Notes: generated by a model not told the origin, from the letters alone. A DNA stretch of 18,947 nucleotides from Alphaproteobacteria bacterium (GCA_013152625.1 JAADFY010000169.1:1-18947); one strand, 5' to 3'. Counted from the first letter of the stretch, positions 1 through 7,872 are shown. Numbers and translations are program-made.

Positions 1-1
1 C

Positions 2-172
2 CGCGAAGAAGCACTGGAAACCGCCCGCAAGGAAGCCACCCAGAAGGCAATCGACGCGGGCGCGCGCCCGGACTCCATTGAATTGCTGGATCAGGAAGAT
101 GTGCCGCTGGCGTATCTGCCTGGCAATGCGACGCGCATCCGGCTGAAGGTGGTGGGTGATCTGGATGGCTGA
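2..172 (+). CDS. Hydantoinase/oxoprolinase (HyuA-like) subunit, C-terminus only
   Basis: An open frame enters from the left edge and ends at TGA 170-172, giving 56 residues. The tail contains the segments GARPDSIELLDQEDVPLAYL and RIRLKVVGDL, which match the C-terminal end of HyuA/oxoprolinase subunit A proteins as I know them. That family carries out ATP-dependent ring opening of 5-oxoproline or hydantoins in the cytoplasm. The ATPase fold that would confirm it lies outside the window. The stop overlaps the ATG of the next gene (165) by 8 bp, implying translational coupling. HyuA-type genes are often followed by DUF917 genes, as here, which supports the call. It could be a related acetone-carboxylase-like or N-methylhydantoinase subunit. 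Confidence 0.75.
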   Translation, partial: REEALETARKEATQKAIDAGARPDSIELLDQEDVPLAYLPGNATRIRLKVVGDLDG

Positions 173-1271
173 ACTGCGAGAAATTCTCGACAAAGATCTG
201 GACGCGGTGGCCATTGGTGCCGCCATTCTGGGCACCGGCGGCGGGGGCAATCCCTACATCGGCATGTTGCGATGCCGTCAGGAATTGCGCAAAGGGCGAA
301 AAATCGACGTCATCCCGATCGGCGAGCTGCCTGATGACGCACTTGTGGTGTCGCTTGGCGGTATTGGCGCCCCGGTTGTCGGCGTTGAAAAGATGGAACA
401 GGGTGAAGAATGCCTGAGGGCCATGCGCGCGCTGGAGGCAGACCTCAATTGCACGATTGACGCGTTGATTTCATCGGAAATCGGCGGCTCGAACGCAATG
501 GAGCCGATGCTGACAGCAGCGCAGGCGGGCATTCCGGTGGTGGACGGCGACGGCATGGGGCGCGCATTTCCTGAAATGCAGATGTGTACCTGGTCGATCT
601 ATGGCCACACGTCGGCCCCCTCGGCGATGGCGGATGAAAAGGGCAATATTGTCATAATTAAATCCACCCGCAATGAAGTCTGGGTTGAAACCCTGGCCCG
701 CGCCAATGTTGTTGCCATGGGGGCGGCGGCGGGTATCGCCATGGCACCGATGCGCGGGTCTTACGTCAAGAAATTTGCGGTTCAAAGCACCGTCACCCAG
801 GCGCTTTCGCTAGGCAATACAGTGCTGGATGCCCAGCGCAGGAACGCCGACCCGATCGCGGCGGTTTTGGCCCACGAAGACGGGCAAATGCTGATGACCG
901 GCAAGATTGTCGACCTTGAACGCCATCTCAAGGGCGGCTTTGCGGTCGGCCATATCTCGGTTGCCGGGTTTGGCGATTTCAAAGGCGACGCCGGCCGTAT
1001 CGACATTCAGAACGAGTTTTTGGTCTTTCGGCGCAACGATAAAGTCGAGGTATGCGTGCCCGACCTGATCGTGGTCCTCGATGTGGACACCGGCCTGCCG
1101 ATCACCACCGAAGTGCTGCGATATGGCCAGCGCATCGCGGTTCTGGCGTTGCCCTGTGATGATCTGCTGCGCACACCTCAGGCACTGGCCGTGGTTGGCC
1201 CCGCAGCTTTCGGATACGACGATATAACTTTCACCCCGATGCCCAGGATCGAGGCCCGTGATGACAGCTAA
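165..1271 (+). CDS. DUF917 (S-Me-THD family) protein, first of two tandem copies
   Basis: A 368-residue cytoplasmic protein with no signal peptide or membrane segment. It has the N-terminal glycine-rich motif GTGGGGNPYIG (residues 23-33), a central VDGDGMGRAFPEMQM block, MADEKGN, and a C-terminal block with DIQNEFLVF, PDLIVVLD and TGLPITTE. These mark the DUF917 family, which Pfam now names S-Me-THD after an S-methylthiohydantoin desulfurase. The family sits next to hydantoinase genes, so a role in hydantoin or thiohydantoin-type ring metabolism is inferred; the reaction here is unknown. I chose ATG 165 because it couples to the upstream stop; an in-frame GTG at 156 is an alternative. The 3' end overlaps the next gene, a paralog of the same length, by 11 bp. 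Confidence 0.88.
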   Translation: MAELREILDKDLDAVAIGAAILGTGGGGNPYIGMLRCRQELRKGRKIDVIPIGELPDDALVVSLGGIGAPVVGVEKMEQGEECLRAMRALEADLNCTIDALISSEIGGSNAMEPMLTAAQAGIPVVDGDGMGRAFPEMQMCTWSIYGHTSAPSAMADEKGNIVIIKSTRNEVWVETLARANVVAMGAAAGIAMAPMRGSYVKKFAVQSTVTQALSLGNTVLDAQRRNADPIAAVLAHEDGQMLMTGKIVDLERHLKGGFAVGHISVAGFGDFKGDAGRIDIQNEFLVFRRNDKVEVCVPDLIVVLDVDTGLPITTEVLRYGQRIAVLALPCDDLLRTPQALAVVGPAAFGYDDITFTPMPRIEARDDS

Positions 1272-2367
1272 ACAACTGAAAACCATTGAATTAAGCGATA
1301 TGAAAAATATTGCCCTTGGCGGTGCCTTTCTTGGGACCGGTGGGGGTGGAGACCCCTATATTGGCCGTTTGATGGCCGAAGAAGCCATTGCTAAAAACGG
1401 GCCGGTGCAGGTTCTGGACATCGAAGAATTCGACGATGACGCGTTGATCATACCGGTATGCATGATGGGGGCGCCCACGGTCATGCTGGAAAAACTGCCC
1501 CGGGGAAATGAAGCCATTGCAGCTCTTGAATCCTTGCAGAATTACCTTGGCAAGCGGGCGGATGCGATTTTCTGCATTGAGGCTGGCGGGTTGAATTCCA
1601 CCATCCCGATTGCCGTCGCTGCCGAGATGAAGCTGCCCATTGTTGACGGCGACGGAATGGGGCGCGCCTTTCCTGAATTGCAGATGGTGTCGATGACCAT
1701 GGGCGGTGTGTCGGCCTGTCCGATGGTGATGGCGGATGAAAAGGGAAACTCGATTGTGCTCAACACGGTCGATAATCTGTCCACCGAGAAATTTGCCCGG
1801 GTGATCACCGTTGAAATGGGGGGGGCGGGTCTGATCGCGCTCTATCCGATGACCGGGGCCGAGGCCAAAAAGAGCATTCTGCGCGGTTCCATGTCGCTGA
1901 TAAATTCCATTGGTCGTATTATCCATTCCGAGCAGGCGGCCAACCGCAACCCGGCCGAACGGCTGGCCCGAGACCTGAATGGCATTCGCCTGTTTGAGGG
2001 CCGGGTGCTGGATGTCGACCGGCGAACCGAAGGCGGATTTGCCAGGGGCAGCTGTACCATCGACGGGCTGGGCCCGGACGCCGGAAGTCAGATCAAGCTC
2101 GACTTTCAAAACGAATTTTTAATCGCGAAAACCAGTGACGGCACACCCAGAGCAATCACCCCGGATCTGATCTGCCTGCTGGATCTGGAAACCGGTCAAC
2201 CCATTACCACCGAACAGATTAGATACGGATTCAGGGTCATTGTGTTCGGCCTGCCATGCAATCCGCAATGGCGAAGTGAACATGGTCTCGAACTCGTCGG
2301 GCCCGGATATTTTGGCTACGAACTTGAATATCAGCCAATTGAAAAGCTCAACCCGGCAAAAGTCTGA
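1261..2367 (+). CDS. DUF917 (S-Me-THD family) protein, second tandem copy
   Basis: A 368-residue paralog of the preceding gene. It keeps the same landmarks: GTGGGGDPYIG near the N-terminus, VDGDGMGRAFPELQM in the centre, MADEKGN, a GGFARG segment, DFQNEFL, PDLICLLD and TGQPITTEQIRYG. Many intervening positions differ, so this is an old duplication rather than a recent one. ATG 1261 is preferred over GTG 1258 because a GAGG at 1251-1254 gives a sensible ribosome-binding spacing. It starts inside the end of the first copy. The two products may form a heteromer or act on different substrates, which the sequence cannot decide. A likely role is in hydantoin or thiohydantoin turnover with the HyuA-like protein encoded upstream. 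Confidence 0.88.
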   Translation: MTAKQLKTIELSDMKNIALGGAFLGTGGGGDPYIGRLMAEEAIAKNGPVQVLDIEEFDDDALIIPVCMMGAPTVMLEKLPRGNEAIAALESLQNYLGKRADAIFCIEAGGLNSTIPIAVAAEMKLPIVDGDGMGRAFPELQMVSMTMGGVSACPMVMADEKGNSIVLNTVDNLSTEKFARVITVEMGGAGLIALYPMTGAEAKKSILRGSMSLINSIGRIIHSEQAANRNPAERLARDLNGIRLFEGRVLDVDRRTEGGFARGSCTIDGLGPDAGSQIKLDFQNEFLIAKTSDGTPRAITPDLICLLDLETGQPITTEQIRYGFRVIVFGLPCNPQWRSEHGLELVGPGYFGYELEYQPIEKLNPAKV

Positions 2368-2392
2368 CGATTAACCAAAGTGGAGGAATGAA

Positions 2393-3964
2393 ATGCAAAT
2401 TGGCAAACTATGGAAAGCCGGAATGCTGGCAGGGGCAGCTGCGCTGTTGCTCGCGACGCCGGCGACGGCACAGAATGTCGCCACCGTGAACACGGTACAG
2501 ATATTTGGCACAATTGATCCGGCCAAGATCAATGACTACACGGAATACATGGCCGGTGTGAACATGTACGAAGCGCTGACCACGCTGGATGCATCGGGCA
2601 ACATTTTGCCCCTTCTGGCTGAAAGCTGGGACGTTTCCGACGATACGCTAACCTATACGTTCCGCCTCAAGGCAGGGACGATGTTTCAGGACGGCACGCC
2701 AATTGAGGCCAGGGATGTCGTCTATTCGGTCAAACGTCTGATGTCTTTGAACGAAGGCCCATCCTACCTGTTCGAAGGTGTGTTGGACGAAAATTCGGTC
2801 ACAGCCCTTGATGATTCAACCGTTCAGTTCAAGCTCAACAAGGTGTACACGCCGTTCCTGACCAACACCCCGATCATGTTCGTGGTGAACAGCGATCTGG
2901 CCGATGCGAACAAGACCGAGGACGACCCCTGGGCGCAGGATTACCTGGCCAATAACTCCGCCGGTGCCGGAGCCTATATGCTCGACAACTGGGAACGTGG
3001 CGCCAACATGACCATGAAGAGGTTTGACGGTTATCACCTTGGCTGGGCCGACGGATCGGTGGACGAAGTGCGCTTTATCGTGACCAACGAAGAAGCCACC
3101 GTTAAGGCGCTTGCGGCGTCCGGTGTCTTGTCCATGTCCAGCGATGCCCAGGCTCAGGAAACTTATGATTCCATTGAGGCCATGGACGGCTACCGGGTCA
3201 TTTCCTATGCGACGGCCACCAATTTCTACTTCAAGTTAAACCATCAGGTGGCGCCGACCGATGATGTTCATATCCGCAAGGCCGTCGCGCTGGCCACGGA
3301 TTATGACACCATTCGCAGTGCTCTTTTGCCGGGTGAACCGCTTGCCGGACCGATGCCAGATGTGTTTTCTGACGCGTATCTTGGCACCTTGTCAGAGCCT
3401 GTTTTCGATATGGAAGCAGCACGCGGGCATGTTGAAGCCAGCACATATAGTGGCGATACACCGATCCCGGTTGAGATCATGTACGTGGCCGGCCTGGCCT
3501 TTGAAGAAGAAATCGCCCTGTTGATGAAATCCAATCTTGACCAGATCGGGTTTGACACCATTCTGAAGCCGGAACCATGGAACCGGATGACAGAACTGGC
3601 CAGCAAAGCCGAAACGACACCGGCCGTAAACATGGTGTTTTTCGGGGCGACCTACCCGTCACCTGACAGCTTCTTCTTTACCCAGTACCATTCCCGCGCC
3701 CAGGGCACCTGGGCATCCATGGAATGGGTGCTAGACGACGAAATCGACGCCTGGATCGATGAAGCGCGCGGCACTGGCGATGTGGCTGCGCAAAACGAAA
3801 TCTACAAGAAAATTCAGCAAAAACTGGTCGACAATCAGTCTGATGTCTACGTGCTGACACAACGCAGCCAGCAGGCGTTTTCGGATTGTCTGGAAGGGTT
3901 TTCCTGGGTGCCCATGCAAAGTTTCGAATTCAACTTCCACACCATGAAGTGGGTTTGTGACTAA
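2393..3964 (+). CDS. ABC transporter periplasmic binding protein, SBP_bac_5 (peptide/opine type)
   Basis: A 523-residue secreted protein. It begins with a classic Sec signal peptide: MQIGKLWKAG, a hydrophobic stretch, then TPATA with probable cleavage after residue 26. The mature N-terminus has family 5 features: YEALTTLDASGNILPLLAESW, then LTYTFRLKAGTMFQDGTPI and ARDVVYSVKRL. This family binds di- and oligopeptides, opines, nickel or other small solutes for ABC import. A TGGAGG site at 2381-2386 precedes ATG 2393. It is 25 bp after the second DUF917 gene, probably in the same operon, and is followed by a terminator. No permease or ATPase gene follows; partners may lie left of the window or elsewhere. 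A hydantoin, oxoproline-like or peptide substrate is inferred from context only. Confidence 0.9.
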   Translation: MQIGKLWKAGMLAGAAALLLATPATAQNVATVNTVQIFGTIDPAKINDYTEYMAGVNMYEALTTLDASGNILPLLAESWDVSDDTLTYTFRLKAGTMFQDGTPIEARDVVYSVKRLMSLNEGPSYLFEGVLDENSVTALDDSTVQFKLNKVYTPFLTNTPIMFVVNSDLADANKTEDDPWAQDYLANNSAGAGAYMLDNWERGANMTMKRFDGYHLGWADGSVDEVRFIVTNEEATVKALAASGVLSMSSDAQAQETYDSIEAMDGYRVISYATATNFYFKLNHQVAPTDDVHIRKAVALATDYDTIRSALLPGEPLAGPMPDVFSDAYLGTLSEPVFDMEAARGHVEASTYSGDTPIPVEIMYVAGLAFEEEIALLMKSNLDQIGFDTILKPEPWNRMTELASKAETTPAVNMVFFGATYPSPDSFFFTQYHSRAQGTWASMEWVLDDEIDAWIDEARGTGDVAAQNEIYKKIQQKLVDNQSDVYVLTQRSQQAFSDCLEGFSWVPMQSFEFNFHTMKWVCD

Positions 3965-3978
3965 GCATCAAACTGCTG

Positions 3979-4001
3979 CTGACAGCCCGTCAGGGTGTCA
4001 G
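3979..4001 (+). other. Hairpin just ahead of the terminator
   Basis: CTGACA (3979-3984) and CCC (3986-3988) pair with GGG (3993-3995) and TGTCAG (3996-4001), leaving one bulged G and a 4-nt GTCA loop. It lies 14 bp after the stop of the binding-protein gene and 10 bp before the U-tract terminator hairpin. It could protect the 3' end of the mRNA or form part of a tandem terminator. The base pairing is visible; the function is inferred. Confidence 0.5.
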
Positions 4002-4010
4002 CCAAACACA

Positions 4011-4039
4011 AAAGGCCCGCCACAGTGCGGGCCTTTTTT
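4011..4039 (+). terminator. Rho-independent terminator of the DUF917/binding-protein operon
   Basis: AAAGGCCCGC (4011-4020) pairs perfectly with GCGGGCCTTT (4027-4036) around the 6-nt loop CACAGT, and the T run extends to 4039. A GC-rich 10-bp stem followed by six T residues is a textbook intrinsic terminator. It ends the operon whose last gene stops at 3964. Confidence 0.92.
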
Positions 4040-4094
4040 CCGGACAACAGGATTTAGGTGCGGACCCCTGTGAGCAGCCGCCACTACAAAACCC

Positions 4095-4166
4095 GCACCG
4101 CCCCGGACCTGATCCGGGGCCTCGTTCAACTAGCGATGAGGTCCCGGCTCAAGGCCGGGACGGTGC
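4095..4166. repeat. GC-rich compound palindromic intergenic repeat
   Basis: Two adjacent hairpins are enclosed by an outer inverted pair. CCCCGGA (4101-4107) pairs with TCCGGGG (4113-4119). GTCCCGGC (4141-4148) pairs with GCCGGGAC (4154-4161). GCACCG (4095-4100) pairs with CGGTGC (4161-4166). Elements of this style, with a CCCCGGA..TCCGGGG arm next to a GGCCTC word, are common between genes of Alphaproteobacteria. This is recognised by eye, and only one copy is present in the window. Confidence 0.6.
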
Positions 4167-4195
4167 GACTTTAGTAGGAGCCCCATTTTTCTGTT

Positions 4196-4293
4196 CGTCA
4201 TTGCGAGCGACCTTTAAGGGAGCGCGGCAATCCAGTTTGATTTCTTTTATTGGAAGTTGGATTGCTTCGTTGCTGTCGCGCCTCGCAATGACG
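4196..4293. repeat. Fold-back palindromic repeat (CGTCATTGCGAG family), complete copy
   Basis: CGTCATTGCGAG (4196-4207) is the exact reverse complement of CTCGCAATGACG (4282-4293), and the inner GCAATCCA (4227-4234) pairs with TGGATTGC (4258-4265). The unit is about 98 bp and could fold into one long hairpin. The left half recurs at 14948-14989. This consensus is widespread in proteobacterial intergenic DNA and behaves like a miniature non-autonomous element; no transposase is present here. An 80-residue reading frame over it is only translated repeat. Confidence 0.75.
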
Positions 4294-4375
4294 CCAAGGG
4301 CGAGCTCTATTTCGGGGCCCGAGTTCAGCGAGCTTCAACGCGAGCCGGCCGGTCAGGCCGCACGTCGTAGGCTCA

Positions 4376-4410
4376 ACTCAGACCATAGCGACCAGCGTCA
4401 TGGTCTGAGT
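4376..4410. promoter_or_regulatory. Perfect 11-bp inverted repeat upstream of the importer operon
   Basis: ACTCAGACCAT (4376-4386) and ATGGTCTGAGT (4400-4410) are exact reverse complements with a 13-nt spacer. Short outer arms GGCTC (4370-4374) and GAGCC (4416-4420) could extend the pairing. No T run follows on either strand, so it is not an intrinsic terminator. It may be an operator or a protein-bound hairpin about 175 bp upstream of the binding-protein start. The symmetry is seen; the role is inferred. Confidence 0.4.
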
Positions 4411-4421
4411 GGTACGAGCCG

Positions 4422-4450
4422 TGAGACAAAAAAAATTGCATGAGACAAAA
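4422..4450 (+). repeat. Two direct repeats TGAGACAAAA, 19 bp apart
   Basis: TGAGACAAAA occurs at 4422-4431 and 4441-4450, a start-to-start distance of 19 bp, close to two helical turns. Both copies lie between the inverted repeat at 4376-4410 and the proposed promoter at 4509-4537. This geometry would suit a dimeric activator binding on one face of the DNA, but it may be chance in an A-rich stretch. It does not match a Pho box, whose repeats are about 11 bp apart. Confidence 0.3.
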
Positions 4451-4508
4451 GGGAACCCCCTGAATCCGGGCAGTTTGCCGAGCTTCGGAGCCTGGCCGCC
4501 AATTTCAT

Positions 4509-4537
4509 TTGACAAGAAAACGATTTTGGCAGTCAAT
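4509..4537 (+). promoter_or_regulatory. Candidate sigma-70 promoter for the ABC importer operon
   Basis: A perfect TTGACA (4509-4514) is followed after 17 bp by GTCAAT (4532-4537), a weak -10 with three of six consensus positions. A strong -35 with a poor -10 would suit an activator-dependent promoter. The -10 overlaps the symmetric word TCAATTGCATTGA (4533-4545), which fits the T-N11-A rule for LysR-type binding sites. The start codon at 4585 leaves a leader of about 40 nt. Confidence 0.4.
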
Positions 4538-4584
4538 TGCATTGAATGAAAAAGAGGCACCATGTGCCCAAGGGAGGAATACCA

Positions 4585-5619
4585 ATGAAAAGACTTAGTG
4601 GTACAATAATCGGTGTGCTGGTTGCCCTGTCGGCGTCCGCCGCCTTCACCACCACGGCCAGCGCCCAGAAGCTGACCCTTTATTGCAGCGCCCAGGAAGA
4701 CTGGTGCCAGCTCATGGCCCGTGGTTTTGAAGAGGCCACCGGCATCGATGTGGACATGACCCGCAAGAGCTCCGGCGAAACCTTTGCCCAGATCAAGGCC
4801 GAATCCGCCAATCCGAAAGGCGATGTGTGGTGGGGCGGTACCGGCGATCCGCATTTGCAGGCCGCCGAGGAAAACCTCACCCAGCCTTACATTTCGCCCA
4901 TGCGTTCCGAGTTGCAGGACTGGGCCATCAATCAGGCCACCTCTGCCAATGACAAGACCATCGGCATTTATTCCGGTGCCCTTGGCTATGGCTTTAACAC
5001 CGAGCTTTTGGCCGCCAACGATCTGCCGGTTCCAACCGGTTGGAAAGACCTGACCAAGCCGGTCTACAAGGGCTTCGTGCAGATGGCCAACCCCAATTCA
5101 TCGGGTACCGCCTACACGACCCTGGCCACCATGGTGCAGCTGTTTGGTGAAGAAGAGGGCTTTGAATTCATGAAGGCCCTGCACAAGAACATCTCAAACT
5201 ATACCAAGTCCGGCTCGGCCCCCATCAAGGCTGCCGCCCGTGGCGAAAATGTCATCGGCATTGTGTTCATGCATGACGCGGTCAAGCAGGCCGTCACCGG
5301 CTTCCCCATTCAGGTGGTGGCCCCTGTCGAAGGCACCGGCTTTGAAATCGGCTCCATGTCCATCATAGATGGGGCCCGGAACCTTGAAAGCGCCAAGGCC
5401 TTTTATGATTGGGCTTTGACCGCGGAAGTTCAGTCCCGGGCATTGGAAGTCAACGCCTTTCAGGTCCCCTCCAATGTGAATGCCGAGACATCGCCTTCGG
5501 CGCCTGATCTCGCCTCCATCACGCTTATCGATTATGACTTCAAGCTTTATGGTTCGTCCGCCGAGCGTCGGCGTCTGCTTGAAAAGTGGGACAATGAGGT
5601 CTCCATCCTTCCGCAATAG
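4585..5619 (+). CDS. ABC transporter binding protein; 2-aminoethylphosphonate or organophosphate (AepX/AfuA-like)
   Basis: A 344-residue periplasmic protein with a signal peptide (MKRLSGTIIG, hydrophobic core, TTASA, probable cleavage near residue 27). The mature part has LTLYCSAQEDW, MTRKSSGETFAQI, GDVWWGGTGDPH and MANPNSSGTAYTTLA, typical of the FbpA/AfuA-like cluster of binding proteins. This cluster includes Fe3+, hexose-phosphate (AfuA) and 2-AEP (PhnS2/AepX) binders. Histidine-aspartate 230-231 and E249 may line the ligand site. AGGGAGGA at 4571-4578 supports ATG 4585; an in-frame ATG at 4546 lacks such a site. The cluster with phnW and phnX favours 2-AEP. The family resemblance and the adjacent phosphatase gene leave a sugar phosphate or other organophosphate possible. 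It heads the importer operon. Confidence 0.8.
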   Translation: MKRLSGTIIGVLVALSASAAFTTTASAQKLTLYCSAQEDWCQLMARGFEEATGIDVDMTRKSSGETFAQIKAESANPKGDVWWGGTGDPHLQAAEENLTQPYISPMRSELQDWAINQATSANDKTIGIYSGALGYGFNTELLAANDLPVPTGWKDLTKPVYKGFVQMANPNSSGTAYTTLATMVQLFGEEEGFEFMKALHKNISNYTKSGSAPIKAAARGENVIGIVFMHDAVKQAVTGFPIQVVAPVEGTGFEIGSMSIIDGARNLESAKAFYDWALTAEVQSRALEVNAFQVPSNVNAETSPSAPDLASITLIDYDFKLYGSSAERRRLLEKWDNEVSILPQ

Positions 5620-5637
5620 TACCGTTGCGCGACCTTC

Positions 5638-7872
5638 GTGCGTAACGCCTCGATCTTGAGAACCACCCACCCGGCCCTCAATCTTTGGTTGATGGCCGGG
5701 TGGGTTGGCCTGTTGCTCATCCCCTGGTACGGGGTTGAGGACGGGTTTTTCTCGTTTGAGTGGCTGTTTGGCGGCTATCCGTTTGACGCCGACTTTTCCC
5801 CGGCTCTGTTTTTGATGCTGGCGGGCAAGAAGCTGTGGCTGGCGCCGCTGTTTCCCCTCGCTCTGGGCCCGTTATTTGTCCTTGGCCGCACGCGAACCGA
5901 TCCGTTATTTGCAAAAGTGCTCATCATTTGCGGGGCGCTCGGTTTTGGCTATCTCATTGGTCAGGGATTTTCCATTGGCCTGCGCGGCTGGCAGTTCGGC
6001 TGGCTTGAGGCTCTGTTCGGTCCTTTAGGCGACCGCCAGTTTGGCATGGGCTATGGGGCCATGCTGGTTGCCAGCGCCTTTTTGTTCATGTTTACCCAGG
6101 GGATCGCCGCCCGTGGCGCGGTCAATGGCGACATTTTTGTCGTTGGCGCCATTGGGTTTATCATCGCAATTGTTTCGATTTTTGTGTTTTTCCCCATTCT
6201 CAACATGCTTTCCTCGGCTTTTATTACCGAGGAAAATACCTATTCCATTGCTGTGTTTTTCGACAAATTCACCGACCGTCGATTATGGGGCCTGGGCTGC
6301 CTTTCGGGGGGTCGGTGCGGGGCGGCGTGGAATTCGCTCGTGCTCGCCATTATCGTTGGCGCCACCACCACGGTTCTGGGGCTCGTATTTGCCCTTGTGG
6401 TGACCCGGACCGGGTTCCGCTTCAAACGCATTTTGCGCGCCATGACGGTGCTGCCCATCATTACGCCGCCGTTTGTCATTGGCCTGGCAATCATATTGCT
6501 TTTAGGTCAGTCCGGCGCCATCACCGTTTTCTTCGCCGACTTGTTCGGGATCCGGCCCACCCGCTGGGTTTATGGCATGCCCGGCATCATCATCGCCCAG
6601 GTACTCGCCTATACCCCCATTGCGTTTCTGGTCCTCATTGGCGTCGTCGAGGGCGTCTCACCCTCCATGGAGGAGGCGGCCCAGACCCTGCGCGCTGACC
6701 GCTGGCACACCTTCCGCACCATTTCCCTGCCCCTGATGCGCCCCGGACTGGCCAATGCCTTTTTGCTTGGCTTCATCGAAAGCATGGCCGATTTCGGCAA
6801 TCCACTTGTTTTGGGCGGTAATTTTGACGTGCTTTCCACCGAGATATTTTTTGCCATTGTCGGCGCCCAGTACGATCAGGGCCGCGCTGCGGTTCTTGCA
6901 TTGGTGCTGCTCGGCTTCACCCTGTCGGCGTTCTTTGCCCAGCGCTTCTGGCTGGGCAAAAAATCCTACGCCACCATGACCGGCAAGGGCGACAGCGGTA
7001 TGCATCCGCTGTTGCCAAAGGGGTTGGCCATTCCGGTGCTCATTGCGGCGCTGGTGTGGACCGCGTTCACGCTGGTGATCTATGTCATGATCGTTTACGG
7101 CAGTTTTGTTGAACTGTGGGGGGTCAACAACAACCTCACCTTCAAGAATTACCTCACCGCGTTTTCCCTCGATTTCAGCCTTGGCGATCGAATGTGGACC
7201 GGCTCGGCCTGGGATTCATTCTGGACCACCTTGAAAATTGCCGCCATCGCCGCCCCGCTCACCGCCTCGGTCGGGCTGGTGACCGCCTACTTGCTGACCC
7301 GGCAGAAATTTGCCGGCAAGAACGTTTTTGAATTTGGCACCATGCTTTCGTTTGCCATTCCCGGCACGGTGATCGGGGTGAGCTACATTCTCGCCTTTAA
7401 CGTGCCGCCCATCGAACTGACCGGCACCGGCATTATTCTGGTGGTCAGTTTTATCTTCCGCAACATGCCCGTGGGGGTGCGCGCCGGCATTGCCTCCATG
7501 TCGCAACTCGACAAGTCCCTGGACGAAAGTTCGCTCACCCTTGGCGCCAATTCCTGGCAGACATTCATCAATATCATCCTGCCCCTGTTGCGACCGGCCA
7601 TACTTGCGGCGCTGGTCTATAGTTTTGTCCGCGCCATGACGGCGATTTCGGCCGTGATTTTTCTGGTTTCGGCCAAATACAACATGGCCACCGCCTATAT
7701 TATCGGCCGGGTTGAGAACAATGATTTCGGCCTTGCCATCGCCTATTCAACAACCCTGATTGTGGTCATGCTGACGGCGGTGGGGCTGCTGCAACTGCTT
7801 GTGGGCCGAACCAGAATCGGGCGGCGAACCGCCCTGTTGCAAACCAGCAAGACGCAAAAGGTCACCAGATAA
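5638..7872 (+). CDS. ABC transporter permease, two fused permease domains (AepW/AfuB-like)
   Basis: A very hydrophobic 744-residue inner-membrane protein in which two binding-protein-dependent permease domains are fused. EAA-loop motifs, which contact the ATPase, are visible twice: EEAAQTLRADRWHTF near residue 344 and DESSLTLGANSWQTF near 628, each followed by a LPL(M/L)RP segment. About 200 residues of extra membrane segments precede the first domain. A GLGCLSGGRCGAAWNS segment before it is typical of AfuB-like permeases. It starts 18 bp after the binding-protein gene at GTG 5638; no clear ribosome-binding site is visible and a TTG at 5653 is an alternative. One chain can supply the whole channel, so no second permease gene is needed. 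The substrate follows that of the binding protein. Confidence 0.85.
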   Translation: MRNASILRTTHPALNLWLMAGWVGLLLIPWYGVEDGFFSFEWLFGGYPFDADFSPALFLMLAGKKLWLAPLFPLALGPLFVLGRTRTDPLFAKVLIICGALGFGYLIGQGFSIGLRGWQFGWLEALFGPLGDRQFGMGYGAMLVASAFLFMFTQGIAARGAVNGDIFVVGAIGFIIAIVSIFVFFPILNMLSSAFITEENTYSIAVFFDKFTDRRLWGLGCLSGGRCGAAWNSLVLAIIVGATTTVLGLVFALVVTRTGFRFKRILRAMTVLPIITPPFVIGLAIILLLGQSGAITVFFADLFGIRPTRWVYGMPGIIIAQVLAYTPIAFLVLIGVVEGVSPSMEEAAQTLRADRWHTFRTISLPLMRPGLANAFLLGFIESMADFGNPLVLGGNFDVLSTEIFFAIVGAQYDQGRAAVLALVLLGFTLSAFFAQRFWLGKKSYATMTGKGDSGMHPLLPKGLAIPVLIAALVWTAFTLVIYVMIVYGSFVELWGVNNNLTFKNYLTAFSLDFSLGDRMWTGSAWDSFWTTLKIAAIAAPLTASVGLVTAYLLTRQKFAGKNVFEFGTMLSFAIPGTVIGVSYILAFNVPPIELTGTGIILVVSFIFRNMPVGVRAGIASMSQLDKSLDESSLTLGANSWQTFINIILPLLRPAILAALVYSFVRAMTAISAVIFLVSAKYNMATAYIIGRVENNDFGLAIAYSTTLIVVMLTAVGLLQLLVGRTRIGRRTALLQTSKTQKVTR

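Noticed and set aside
4370..4420. The inverted repeat as an intrinsic terminator
   Set aside because: The following plus-strand sequence is A-rich and no T run follows the stem in either direction.
4201..4443. An 80-codon plus-strand reading frame in the gap before the importer operon
   Set aside because: It is translated palindromic repeat and inverted-repeat DNA, lacks a ribosome-binding site and shows no protein-like pattern.
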